From the NCBI GenBank assembly GCA_964036195.1, contig OZ038452.1:5636704-5700703 (forward strand): 64,000 nt of DNA, written 5' to 3'. Position 1 is the first letter of the stretch, and every line of letters starts with the position of its first letter. The translations under genes and the position numbers were made by a program. This document shows positions 49,352-60,158 of the stretch, piece after piece. The stretch comes from Sphaerolaimus hirsutus (taxonomy: Eukaryota; Nematoda; Chromadorea; Monhysterida; Sphaerolaimidae). The notes below the pieces were generated by a model, which saw only the letters and a program-made list of their open reading frames with translations, did no database searches and had not been told where the DNA came from.

Positions 49352-50463
49352 TATACTCAGCAGACCGCATGTTATGAATTTTTCTGAAGGAAACACACCA
49401 TCATCTAGGGTTCAAACGTTATGACTTTTCGATATCGATATTCGATATTTTTTCAAAATTTTCGATATCGATATTCGATATTTTTTTCTGAAACTCGATA
49501 TTCGATATCGATACGATATGGAACCTCGATATTCGATATCGATACGATATGGAACCTCGATATCGATATTCGATATTCGATATTGAAAAATGGTCGATAT
49601 TGAAAAATGGTCGATATTCGATATTGAAAAATGGTCGATATTCGATATTTCGATATTTTCGATATTCGATATTGCGATATGCTTTTGGTATAGCAAGGCA
49701 TCTTTCAAGTGGCATATTGTATTTTCATTTGGTTGCACACATGTTTAATCATCTCTTTACTGAAATTTGAATGGTGCAAGTGATTTTAACAAGCTTTACA
49801 TCACTCAATGGTAGAAAATAGAAGAAAAACATGATGAATCAAAGTGTATCAGACAAATAATAATTGGTAGATATTACAGTTCATCCTAACCTAATTGCTT
49901 AAGGGCATGTTGCAAAAAAAAGTATATCAGCGTTTTCTGGCTTCAAATTTAGCACTCCAACAACAATGACATTATAAATACTGTACTTTTACTCATCAAA
50001 TACCATACTATAAGCACATCAGATCAACCATAAACATCTCAAAATGAAAATGAAAAGTAAATTTGGGGACACAATACAGGTTCGATATATCGAAAAAATG
50101 GTCGATATTCGATATTTTTTCAAAATTTTCGATATCGATATTCGATATTTTTTCAAAATTTTTGATATCGATATTCGATATTCGATATTAAAAAATGGTC
50201 GATATCCGATATTCGATACGATATATCGTTTGAACCCTAATCATGACGGCATCGTCAATAAGATGAAAATTGTTCCAGCAAAAAAGAAAAAACGTTTCAG
50301 GAAACACTTTCCTCGCTTCTACGCGAGTCCGCATGTTTCTTTTTAAAATATTTTTTATGAAACCCATTTTTATGAAATTTTATGAAAATAAGTACCCTGC
50401 GCACGCGTTATCGACTAAGACATAAGTTATTTTGGGCACATACTTTGCGGTCCGTCGAGTATA
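49352..50463. mobile_element. TATACTC MITE split by a GATATCGATATTCG element
   Basis: The outer ends tatactcagcagaccgcatg (49352) and actttgcggtccgtcgagta (50463) belong to the 16893-17154 family. The phrases gaaggaaacacaccatcat and tcatgacggcatcgtc are separated by an insert at 49405-50239. The MITE without the insert is about 275 bp, like the intact copy. Confidence 0.75.
49405..50239. mobile_element. gatatcgatattcg-rich element with TAGGGTTCAAACG ends
   Basis: The ends ctagggttcaaacg / cgtttgaaccct(a) are inverted. ATCAT lies on both sides (49400-49404 and 50240-50244). The left third (49430-49680) and right part (50083-50225) are dense in tcgatatt/aatatcga palindromes, which leave all frames open and give shadow proteins. 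It is inserted in a MITE copy. Confidence 0.75.
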
Positions 50464-50765
50464 AGGACACAAATATCACACAAAAACGACCGGCTATTGA
50501 CGCAAATAAAGTCACCACAACATCAATGATGCCCCCCTTACAACACACAAACACAACCATCCACGTAATTTACAGTATTTCCCCGAAATACCCCCACGTC
50601 TATGTGAGCTGGGGAAATAACACCCCCCTGCCTAGTTTCAGACAATTTGTGCACGCCATTCACAAATTACAGGCGTTTTACAGTTACTCATAAGTCACAA
50701 ACGCTACTCAAAAGCTAAACCCCCCGGGCTGTAATTGGAGGAAAAACGGTAAATACCCACTCAAC

Positions 50766-53700
50766 TCAATACCAAGCCAGCTGCCTAGAACTGGAATATC
50801 TGTGTCTGAGGTGGTTGCCCAGGCGACAAAGTGCTCCGGTGGCAGCGCCGACAGCCACGGCGGCAGTTGCGGATCCGGTGAGGGCGGCAACGGCCGCACC
50901 GGCGGCGACTGATTTCGCTACTGACGCCTTGGGGGGGGGGGGGTGTGGTGATTGCGTGAGTATTGCGGGTAGCGATGGATGCGCGCCAGAAAATTGGCGC
51001 CAGGTAGACGGCCACATGGCGCCATTAAAAGGCGCCAGCGCCATGGCGCCTATGCATCTATTGGCTCGAAAAATATTTGGTATTTAATATCGCTAGAATT
51101 TTTATCTACTGTTTTTCACTATAAATATATTTTACACAGGCGAAATTCTAGCAAATCCTGCGCCCAATATCGACACTGAAAATGTGTCAGAATGTCTCCG
51201 AAAGCCAAATCCACAACAGCTCCTATCAGTATAAGCACCTGGTAGCTGCACTTGGTGCCGTATCTGCACCAGCTGGCGAAATGCTCGCAATTTGTGAACA
51301 ACAAATGGTAGCCCTTTGTGCCAATCTGGCTGAGCGCCCTGCCGACGCATTCCTCAGAGAAAAGCGGCTTATAATGGCAATCTTTGACGTTGTTCACGCG
51401 ACACTCGCAGCCGCCCGCCACCAGACTCAGCTTGTCCACACGCACCTGAAAAATGAAAAGAGTTGAAAAGGAATTGGAAAAGTGATTTGCGGTCGTTCTG
51501 GCTACTTACTCACCCTGGCAGTCCCGCCCGCCACCTGTGGCTTGGAAACCGTTTGTTCAGTCTGTTTCTACCGTAATGTTAGTACTTTGCATTTGCGTTT
51601 AGAGGGGTCGGGTGGCGCAGATCAAAGGGCATGCATGCTACCAAACTATTGTTTATTTTTTGGATTTCGAAATTGTTATTTTTTTGAAGTTTAAAAAAAA
51701 AGAGTCACCTAAGCCACTTGAAGGCGTCGCTCTTGCCAGGGTGAGTAACTATAATTACATATTCTTTGCGGTGAAGCGTGGGGGAGTGGTAGCTGATGGG
51801 GGTTGGGATGGTTACACACAAACATACAGAAATTACAGAATACCTAGTGAATGAGTACTCAAATTTTAGCTGGCATATCTCTTTAAAAGGCGGCCTCGAC
51901 GCTGGCATATTTTTTCACCTCCATGCTCGACACTCAAGAAATTCTTTTATGGTTAAAAAGACGCCGGGTATCCCAACTTCACACCCATCCATCACCAACC
52001 ACAGAAAACCCTATAAAGTCGTAACTCGTAAAACAAACCTCGGCCAAAGCCTCCGTGGCGCTGCCAATGATGTCACTCAAACTGCACAGTGACACAGACT
52101 TGGACAGGTGCCAATGCAACGGCTGCCGCCCGCGTTTCAGCTTCGCGACAGCGCCGGTGCGCCTGTTCACGCGTGAATTAGTGCACGAAGGCGCGCTGCT
52201 CGGCCGGCTGTTTGGTTGTGAGTTTGAGCAAGTTGGCTCGGTGCCAGGGTCGTGCTGAAGGATTATGTCGTCTAGATCGACTGCGGCGCTGGTCGCTGTG
52301 GGGGCGGCATTTTTTTTCAAATACAGAATTTTTTGTAAGATTAAATTACAATAGGTTCACAGTTTAACTGTATCATTACAGGAATAAAAAATTTCATAGT
52401 CATAATAACTTTCAGGCGCACTAATGTGCGTTCTAAACAGACACCCCGTTTAAAAATAGCGCGACGTAACGAACCTTTTCCACATTCTTAATATTTTTAA
52501 ATACTTAAAACGGCAAGAATGCTTTGACAATTGTTTCTGCCAAACTAATTATCCAAAAACCACCCCAAATCGCAATGAAGAAACCAACATTCTGAAGCAT
52601 CAATGACATTACTTTGATCATCATCACACAAATTCAGCCAGCGCTTTTCATCCCGACCAGTGGATTTATTGAAAGCGAAAGATTTTTCGGGGCCGCCACT
52701 CAAATGGGCGACCAGAGCACCTTGCTCCCGTTGTACAAATATGGCCCAGTGCTGAAAGAGGCTGAGAGTAGGGATGGCCGGTGTTTTTTAGCCGTTTTTT
52801 TAAACAGGCATCGAAACCGTTTTTTTAAAAAAACGGCAGCCAAATTTTTTAGTACTAAGCACTAGGTATTTTGCAATTTTTTGCGCGCAATTTCACATGC
52901 CCATTACCATTGGTGGTTGTTTTCATGGTTTTGAGGCATTTTTAGTGTGAAACCTTCCATTTGTTCATGCTATTGTGTCATAATAAGCCGTGATATGTTT
53001 GTGTAGTATATAATATCCAGCCAATGTGCCCCCATATAGCTGTACAGTGTGATACATCACTGCCAATGTATTTGCCTGCTCTTATAACCTTATTTACGCA
53101 CTTTTCCACGCCCAACTTCACTTGGAAGTCAAGAACATTTGACAAAAGGCGATATACGTAAGAAGTCGACACAAAAAGGACGTGACGATGCGCTCTAAAC
53201 TTTCACAACCACCCCGAATATTGATACCGAAACTGGCATTTTCCGCTACGAAACGAAACCCGCTACAGCCCCCCCCCCCCCCGCCTGGATACGTCCTTGT
53301 GCACTATTGTAAATTCGGATGATATTTTACACTTCAACTTTACAGGATATGGTACCATCCCCAAGCTTGATCAATTGCCAACTGCATAGCATGGACAGCT
53401 GGTGCATGTCTACACTGCAAATTGCAGGTGCACGGCAAGTGTCACAGTATGCATTGATTTGTTGAAGACCATGTGGCAGTGGAAAAATGCATGTGCACAG
53501 CAGAAGCAACTGGTTGGTTTCAAAAGTGACAATAGATGCACGGAACATGTGGCAGCAGCTGGAGCGCGCTGGGTGCGTACCAGCTGGGCAGGCATGATGC
53601 AGCGCCATACGTGTCCATGGGTGCCATGCCCACTGCACGCATGCAAATGTCCACGAGATCAGATGTCCACAAGACCAGATGTCCAGCGGGTTTGGTGTCC

Positions 53701-53880
53701 AGGGGTCACTCACCAATCAAACGGCTCTCAAACACAAATCTATTCACAAGCTCTGTACAACCCAACCTTATACAGCCCGCCGCAGCGCCGTATCTCGATT
53801 AGGTCGCCGGGCAGCGCGCATTGGGCCAGTTCGCTGGCACAAAGCCACTTTGTGACCACCCCTTTGTGCGAGGCTGACAT
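50766..53880 (-). CDS. LRAT-domain (PLAAT/H-Rev107-like) acyltransferase, 5 exons, 287 aa
   Basis: Exons: 53880-53767, 52751-52628, 52295-52039, 51445-51239, 50927-50766. Phases close to 864 nt. The LRAT/NlpC-P60 core is complete: PGDLIEI (24-30), HWAIF with the first catalytic His at residue 39, VAHLSGG (second His, 54), RVNN, and the nucleophile in NCEHF (C218) followed by RYG. The C-terminal exon encodes an Ala/Val-rich hydrophobic segment (about 237-265), a likely membrane anchor as in PLAAT proteins. Family members are thiol acyltransferases/phospholipases acting on membrane lipids. Exon 3 adds a polar segment of about 60 residues rich in Ser, Pro and Asn that typical members lack. The exon 2/3 boundary has an alternative (52630 with 52288). 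The last acceptor is CAAG after a C-run, slightly weak. Confidence 0.9.
50985..51060. repeat. Short GCGCC-palindrome copy in LRAT gene intron 4
   Basis: gcgccagaaaattggcgcca ... ggcgccagcgccatggcgcc, a compact member of the GCGCC family located about 60 bp upstream (sense) of the last exon. Confidence 0.55.
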
Positions 53881-54295
53881 GCTTTGTTGTGGTTTTACTG
53901 TGTTTGTGGTTTCTGTGGGAAGGGGTGAGATGGTGGCTTCATTTGGGGAGATTTTTTGGCTACAGATAATTATCAGGTAAAAATGGCGTTGCGCACATGT
54001 ACTGGGAAATTCTTGTCCGTTCAAAAATATTGATAATTTTGGTTTTTGAAGAAAAACAAACTTAAAGAATATAATGTAAATTTGAAATGAAATCAATGCT
54101 TAGTTTGGAACTGGGTTTTGAACACAGCGATAGCGAAATCCAAATACGGACACATAATGCGTAAGTTACAAGTTACTCCGTAACTTTTGAACGAACAAAC
54201 AGTTTTTCTAGTGCAGAACGGCCCAATTTTGCTGAAATTGAATGAAGATTTCCATCAGAAGTTCACGTATTGGATACACAAAGAGACATAACGCA

Positions 54296-54301
54296 TTTAT
54301 T
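54296..54301 (-). terminator. Possible polyadenylation signal of the TXNDC15-like gene
   Basis: AATAAA on the minus strand, 170 nt past the stop codon. The motif is common in AT-rich DNA, so this is only suggestive. Confidence 0.3.
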
Positions 54302-54470
54302 AAAATCGATTAGAAAGAGAAATGAACCAAATAATAAATATGATAACAGCATTGCGATAGAAATACCCGTATGCAGGAGCTTCAATTGACAACAAATTCG
54401 ACCAATAAATTTTCTACTGCCACTACAAAAACAACTGTTGAAACCTAAATAAATATGTGCAATTCAATAT

Positions 54471-57400
54471 TCACCGGTGTCCATTAACATCACCACCGGG
54501 GTGCATTTCCTGATTAAGTCGGTCATCCTGATCGATATCCTCATCAGGGTCTGGGTCAATATTCACCGCTGCAGCTTCGTTGGCTTCGAGCCAAGCGCGT
54601 CTGCGTGCCAAAATGGTCATTAATATGGAGCGAGTGTTAAACTTGGAATGAAAAAAAAGGAACCAAACTACTTGAACGGTTTAAAAATAATGTTTGTTTT
54701 TAAAAAAAAATTTATTAATTCATAAAGCCAAAAAACCTGCCGACAAACTTGATGGACGCAAATGCCGCCCAAAAAGCGTTGGTCTGCGACAAAGCGTAAC
54801 ACATGGAGCCAATGAGCGCCAGCCAGGGGGCAGTCCCAGACCCTGTAAAATTCCCTGTAAAATGTCAAATGCCATGCAAAGTGTCAAAAGTTATGTGAAG
54901 TGACCAGAAAATGGCAAACGTGTTTGCCATTTCCCAGGGCACTTTACATGACTTTTGACACTTTGCAGGACATTTGACATTTTACTTGGAATTTTACAGG
55001 GTCTGGGACTGGCACCAGGCGGCCAGGAGCGTCCAATCGGCGTCGCCGGTGCCGTCGGAGTTGGCGCAGGGCAGCGCGCCGATCTCGACCATTTTGGACA
55101 TCAGATCCGCGTCGGACATGCTCGACGCATTTTGCATTATCGTGCCATTCACGTCCAATTCTGGGGCCAATTTCTCACGTGGACAAGTGACCAGGAAAGT
55201 GGTGAGTGGTGAAGCGTTTTCCAGCCGACAAGCGAGCTTGTAAGTGACTTATAAGTATTCAATTTTCATCTAAAGATTTACCTCTCATACTTATAAGTTT
55301 ACTTGGCATTTAAATACTTGTCCACATAACACTTTTCTTGCCACTTGTCCACTTGCGGAATAGGCACCTGGCTGTTCGAGGGGACAAAATTGTTGCAGTA
55401 ACGGGACGCGTCTGTCTCGTTCTAGGTCTGAGTGAATAGAGCTTTGCCATAACTCGAAACATTCTCGAATTGCCAACCCTACAGTTCTGAGGCCGTCTAG
55501 CACCTTGTATACTTCTGTGACTTTACACCTTGCACACTCAAAGCGTACTAACGTTTGATTAACACGTTTGATTTTCATGAATAAATGGAAAAAAATTGTT
55601 GCTGTTATAACTTTTAACGTTAAAATTTTCACGAGAAAAACTTTTTCATATTTTAACAAATATCACATGCCTAAATTCTAATTGGCACGCTTCCAACGTA
55701 AGACAAGTAAATAAGCGTGCAGAGCGTCATGTCATTGGAGATTAAAGTGAAATGTAAAGTGTAAAATACTATGTAAAATGTCATGTAGATTGTCATAAAA
55801 ATTTGTCAATTGTCAAAGAATGTCGAAAATCCACTAATAAAACTGTTTCCTTTCGATTTCAATCGACACTTAACATGACACTTGACACTTCACTCAACAC
55901 TTTACAGGGTGCGGGACCCCCCCCCCCCCACCCATTCCAACCGACCGGTCCACCTCTGCAAGAAGCGTCTGATGGACTTGTACGAGTAGTTGGCGCCGGC
56001 GTACCTAGCCACGGCTCGCTCGCGGTGCCACAGCAGGATGGTGGGCGTGCCGGCGATGCCGTAGCGGGAGTGCACCCTGCGCAGGTGCGACACGATCGGG
56101 ACACAAGTGTGTTTGGGCGACTATGCCCTTTTCGGACAACGGGATAGACTTTTCAGATCGGGATTGGGGTCTCGGGATTGTTTTTTTGGTGAGATTTCGC
56201 GATCGGGATTGGTGTCTCGGCATTGGCATCAGAACCGGAATCGGCATTTTTGGGGGATTGGGATTTTGGGATGGGGGTCGGGATTGTGGAAAAAGTTCTG
56301 ATTTTAAACGATTTACGTAATTTGTCACAAAAATGGTCTAGAAACACATCAGGATGCCATTAAAATGGCATACAGTGGACTTCAGGTAACTATTCAGGGG
56401 ACTTCACATTTATTAGTGCAAAAATGGCATTTAATAAGTTGGCAATTTTTTTTTGGCAAACCTGCTAAAAACGGAGGCGTCCACGGCTAGCACGTGCAGA
56501 TTTGGATACAGTCTGGGCAGCTGGTTGAGCGCGTGTGCCAACTGGCGGCTGTAGGCGCAGTGCAGCGCGTAGAACACAACCAGGGACGCGATTTAAATTG
56601 CCCCACACGGTTTTCGGGCAGCCCGATAATTCCGTGCTTGGAATGATACGTGCTTAGCAAAATTTTCGCTCAAAATCGCTAATTTTCATAAACTTTTATA
56701 GATCCTACATGCTTTTAGCTATTTTTCTCCCATTTCTTCCTCTTACACCTACAGATCCGGAAAATTTGGAAATTCCCAACCCTAGTAAATATGTGTTCAG
56801 TAGAGTTATGCGCTAGTCACACCGAGACTAGCTAGTCCTCTAAATCAATTCCGCACTAGTCTGAAAAAATCCAAGCACTTGTTTTTTTGCTTACCACTTC
56901 TGCATAACTTTCACTCGTCAAATGCGTAATTGGTCCCCGATTTCAATCTCAAACATTTCAATCACCATCACACCGAACCGTGCAAAGTATCATTCCACAC
57001 ACAACACAATTCAAAGCCACCCTCAAACCCACACAGGGCAATTCAAACCGCGGCACCAGGGCGCACCAATTGTAGTCGGGCAGGGCGGCGGCGGTGTCGT
57101 TGACGCGGCCGCGCGCCGCCGCGCTCGTGTAGTTGTCGGCGAGCTGCGAGAGCACGTGCAGCGCGTCCGCCCCGCTGCCCAGCACGTGCACCACCGGCGA
57201 CCAGCTAGAGTCGCGCCGCGCCGGCCCTGAGTTGCGTTGGCGGTTTGGTGTTGCATGATGGAGGTGATTGGGCCAGTTGTGGACCGACTAGAAGGCAGGG
57301 TTAAAATGGAATTCGGGATCCGGATTTCGGTATTTTTCAGTCATGATCCCGATCTGGAAACCTCAATTTCGATCCCGAAATCTAAAAATATCCCGATTAA

Positions 57401-59835
57401 AAAATAAAAATGTCCCGATTAGGGTTGGAAAAAAACGTGTTTTTTTAACTCGATGTTTTTTTAATATAAAAAAACGTTTTTTAAATAAAACAACGTTTTT
57501 TTTTAAAAGCTCCCAGATATGACCTAGTGTCAACATATATAGGTATATCAGACAGTGGCAATACACTGTGATGTTATATATGACCGTATAATGGCTGTGG
57601 AGCCATGAGATAGCATTATAAGTGGTGATTTGTGTCAAAAATATCCATTTTTTTGTCGACATGTTCATATATCGCCTCATAGTCGAATGTTCATGACTTC
57701 AGGTGAAGTTTGGCATGGAATAGTGATCAAACAAAGTTATAAAAGGAAGTTGTTACTTTGGGAGTGAAGTTACACACTGTGGAGGTACATGGAAGCACAT
57801 TACCTCAATATTATATACTACAGCAACATATGATGGCTTATTAACCCATTGTAGCACATATAAATGTGTGCTTTGATACTAAAAATGCCACAAAACCAAT
57901 GAAAATAACCACCAATGTCAATTTGTGTGTGAAATTGCGCGCTTGCGCGCAAAAATTTTGCAAAATACCTAGTGCTTAGTGCTAAAAATTTCGGCCGATG
58001 TTAAAAAAACAACATCGGACGTCATGTTTAAAAAAAAACGTTTAAAAAAAACATTGGCCAACCCTAGTCCCGATACTGAAACATTTGAAATACCAATCCC
58101 GATCCCGAACAGAATTCCATAATCCCGATCCGATCACGAAATTTTTGTCAGATTTGTCAGTGACATTTTTGTATTGATAACTGTGACAGAAACCTCCCGT
58201 ATGCCACACCTCTGGCAACCTCCCCCCCCCCAAACCGCCCAGCTATCTATCTATCCCGGAGGCCGCTTAGCTATCTATCTATCCCGGAGGCAATTCTTCT
58301 TCTTGTTCTATTTACCTATTTTCAGCTATTTTTAGATTTGCTATATGCTCTTGTATACCCATTTTGAGCTATTTTACACCTAATTTTAGCGATTTTTCTC
58401 CCTTTTCTTCCTTTTACACCCTGAAAAACTCTATATGTCGCACCCCCGCAACCCCCCCCCGAAAGTTTTCCAGCTATCCATCTATCCCGGAGGCCGCTCA
58501 GCTATCTATCCAACCCCCCAGTGAGTCAAAATCTAGGATACCCCTGCCTGATCCCGATCCCGAAAAAAATGTCCGCCCGATCCAGATCCCGAAAAGTCAA
58601 TACCCGTTTGAACCCTACTAGGTGGTAGAAAAAGTTTAAGTGACTAGTGTGCTTCTACTTCTTATGGTAACTTACTAGCGGTTTGAATGCCTTTTTACTC
58701 ACAATTGAAAAAAATTTAAAATGAAAATAACACAAATTAAAAAGTAACCAAAAACAACGAACCTCTACCACAGGGGTACCGGGTGGACCAATAATCATAG
58801 GGCCACTGCAGATATTGTCCAGATTCGTGGGCGGGACAAGTCAAGTGCACCACCGCGTGCCACAAAAGTTGCGGCGGCACTGGCAAAGTCACGTTTTCGT
58901 TGACGTTTTCGGTCGCGGCCGGGTCGATAGATTCATTTTGGTCGATTTGTGGGTCGAATTGATCTATCGACGGGCCGTACGCATCTGAAAATGGTTGATT
59001 GCATACTGCGTGGTTAGAAAGGTGTCAAAAATGTTCAAGTAAATTTGCATTGAAAATATTTGTAGTTTTTCATAAATTTTTCAGTTTAAACTTTGTTTGC
59101 TTTGAACAGGCCGAGTTTTATCGACGGTTTTTTGACGACATTTAATTTCACGGTGAAGTATCTAAGCTCATATATTTGCATTTGCGAAAGCGATAATTTT
59201 TTGCCGATGTGCTTCTGCTACCACACATTCAGATACGCCAATGGATGAGATTTGATCAGCCAAACACTACTTTCCGATGAGCCAGTTGCCACTCCCACAC
59301 CCTGTAAAATGCCATGTGTTATGTAAAATACCCTGTAAAGTGTCAAATGTCATGTAAAATACCCTGTAAAGTGTTGTCTATCCAAATATTTTTTTATCGT
59401 ATCCAAATATTATGTTATTGTATCCAAATCATCTGTCAAAAAGTAAGATTTGGATACATAAACATAAGATTGGCATACAAAAAAATGAGATTAGGATACA
59501 CATGACATCTAACAGGGTGTTTCACACAAAATTTAACACTCTTTGACAGTATTTTACATGATACATGGCATCTGACAGGGTCTTTTACAGGTTCTGGGAG
59601 TGCCCCCAAATACAACGCAGTCCCCAGAGCTGGACTAAATCCACCCGAAAATATCCTCACACCCAGACAAGCAAAAGAAGTCACCAGCACCAGTCTCTTC
59701 GCCATCATCATGGACACCTTCAATGAATTCGTCGTTCTCAACGAGCTGCTCGGTTGGCTCCGACAGCTGCCCGCGCACTTGGCAACATGCCAAAACACAT
59801 ACAATGAGGGGTATTATTTTGGTTTTGGAAGTCAT
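54471..59835 (-). CDS. TXNDC15: TXNDC15-like transmembrane thioredoxin, 8 exons, about 378 aa
   Basis: Exons: 59835-59685, 58984-58769, 57226-57057, 56580-56462, 56076-55946, 55160-55016, 54823-54749, 54600-54471. It starts with a signal peptide (PLIVCVLACCQV, about 9-20) and an acidic segment. The thioredoxin fold shows VVFYALHCAYS (C187 and S190 in the C-x-x-S position), LAVDAS, then GIAGTPTILL with cis-Pro 230 and AVARYAG. A single TM helix follows (about 305-330, starting DWTLLAAW), and a short acidic cytosolic tail. The order and length match animal TXNDC15, an ER/ciliary membrane protein. Exon 2 could end at 58763. Two introns (57056-56581 and 55015-54824) are transposons bounded by CCTGG. 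Both need a GT-TG junction to keep the conserved protein intact, and no AG in the right phase is available. All other introns are GT-AG. Confidence 0.9.
54828..55014. mobile_element. Introner forming TXNDC15-like gene intron 6 (GT-TG junction)
   Basis: The sense strand begins tgccagtcccagaccctgta and ends cagggtctgggactgccc. CCTGG stands at both ends on the sense strand (55019-55015 and 54827-54823). Intron 55015-54824 (192 bp) equals element plus 5 bp. Splicing GCC TG|GTGCC ... CCCCTG|G CTG restores DWTLLAAWLALIG across the membrane helix. The internal sites CCCT|GTAAAA and TTTTACAG|GG look good but would leave 37 nt and shift the frame. Confidence 0.9.
55210..55372. mobile_element. Element with TTGCGGAA-TAGGCACC end in TXNDC15-like intron 5
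   Basis: The right end cacttgcggaataggcacct resembles the TGCCAGTTCCGCAA family. The interior has cttgtaagtgacttataag and its complement. The left end (ccagccgacaagcgagctt) is only partly matching. It starts about 50 bp upstream (sense) of exon 6. Confidence 0.45.
55735..55915. mobile_element. Introner-family fragment within TXNDC15-like intron 5
   Basis: The sense strand begins gtcccgcaccctgtaaagtg, about 30 nt after the donor of exon 5. It continues with cttgacacttcact / aaaatgtcatg-type interior. Only one end is clear, and it does not form the splice sites (donor ACCG|GTCGG is outside it). Confidence 0.5.
56585..57055. mobile_element. Second-family introner forming TXNDC15-like intron 3 (GT-TG junction)
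   Basis: The sense strand begins tgccgcggtttgaattgccc. The other end, read inverted, is gggacgcgatttaaattgcc, a clear but imperfect terminal inverted repeat unlike the GTCCCAGACCCTG family. The flanks are CCTGG on the sense strand at both ends (57060-57056 and 56584-56580). Intron 57056-56581 (476 bp) equals element plus 5 bp. Splicing GCC CTG|GTGCC ... TCCCTG|GTT GTG gives NWCALVVFYALHC. An in-frame TAA stands nine bases before the TCC codon, and no AG lies between it and the junction. Confidence 0.85.
57290..58618. repeat. cccgatcccgaa-rich element, interrupted
   Basis: The flanking parts (57300-57419 and 58067-58618) are rich in gatcccgatcccgaa/ttcgggatcggg and end gtttgaaccctac. They are split by 57420-58066, and the right part also contains an agctatctatctatcccgga unit (58210-58540). 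Similar sequence occurs at 56105-56290 and 48090-48195. Confidence 0.5.
57420..58066. mobile_element. TAGGGTTGG element with perfect 8-bp duplication, in TXNDC15-like intron 2
   Basis: The ends tagggttgg / ccaacccta are inverted. GTCCCGAT flanks both sides (57412-57419 and 58067-58074). The interior resembles 48244-48933 (gagccatgagatagcattat, cgcgcttgcgcgcaaaaa). It has inserted into a cccgatcccgaa-rich element. Confidence 0.8.
59288..59604. mobile_element. Introner-family copy in TXNDC15-like intron 1
   Basis: It starts ttgccactcccacaccctgt after CCAG and ends acaggttctgggagtgcccc. The interior has repeated gtaaaatgccatgtgttatg plus a tccaaatattatgttattg tandem insert (59380-59510), as in 26187-26325. 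It lies between exons 1 and 2 and does not form the splice sites. Confidence 0.55.
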
Positions 59836-60158
59836 TGTCTGCGGTTTGTGAAGTGGAACCGGTATTTATTTAGTTTGCGTGAAGTTTGAATTGAAAATAT
59901 TTATTTGGGATTTTTTCAGCGGATCGACTGTTCGTGATTATAAAAAATATTGCAAGAATGATCAGTCGAAATCAAGAATTCATTAGGTGACATTTCATAG
60001 CACAAATCTTTGTATGTGAAAACCTGTTTAGCACACAATTATGGACGATTATTTAGTTTTATGGCTGGAAATAAATAAAGCCTGGAATATACGCGAACTT
60101 GAAAGAATATATTAGGAAGAAATCGGGAATAGCGTAAGCGTAATGCCATAACACCAGG

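Noticed and set aside
51131..51189. Candidate LRAT exon after TTTTCAG at 51181
   Set aside because: It would enter in phase 0 and leave in phase 2, clashing with the last exon, which completes the hydrophobic tail directly after exon 4.
51706..51748. Possible extra LRAT exon (HPGKSDAFKWL) between exons 3 and 4
   Set aside because: The 40-nt piece breaks the phase, whereas exon 3 joins exon 4 directly in phase 0 and gives a continuous LRAT domain.
53402..53980. 192-codon plus-strand frame
   Set aside because: It overlaps, in antisense, the first exon of the LRAT gene and repetitive tgtccacgagatcagatgtc-type sequence. It has no recognisable domain.
54668..54868. Alternative 66-codon minus-strand frame over TXNDC15-like exon 7
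   Set aside because: It would follow use of the internal TTTTACAG acceptor but destroys the conserved transmembrane segment.
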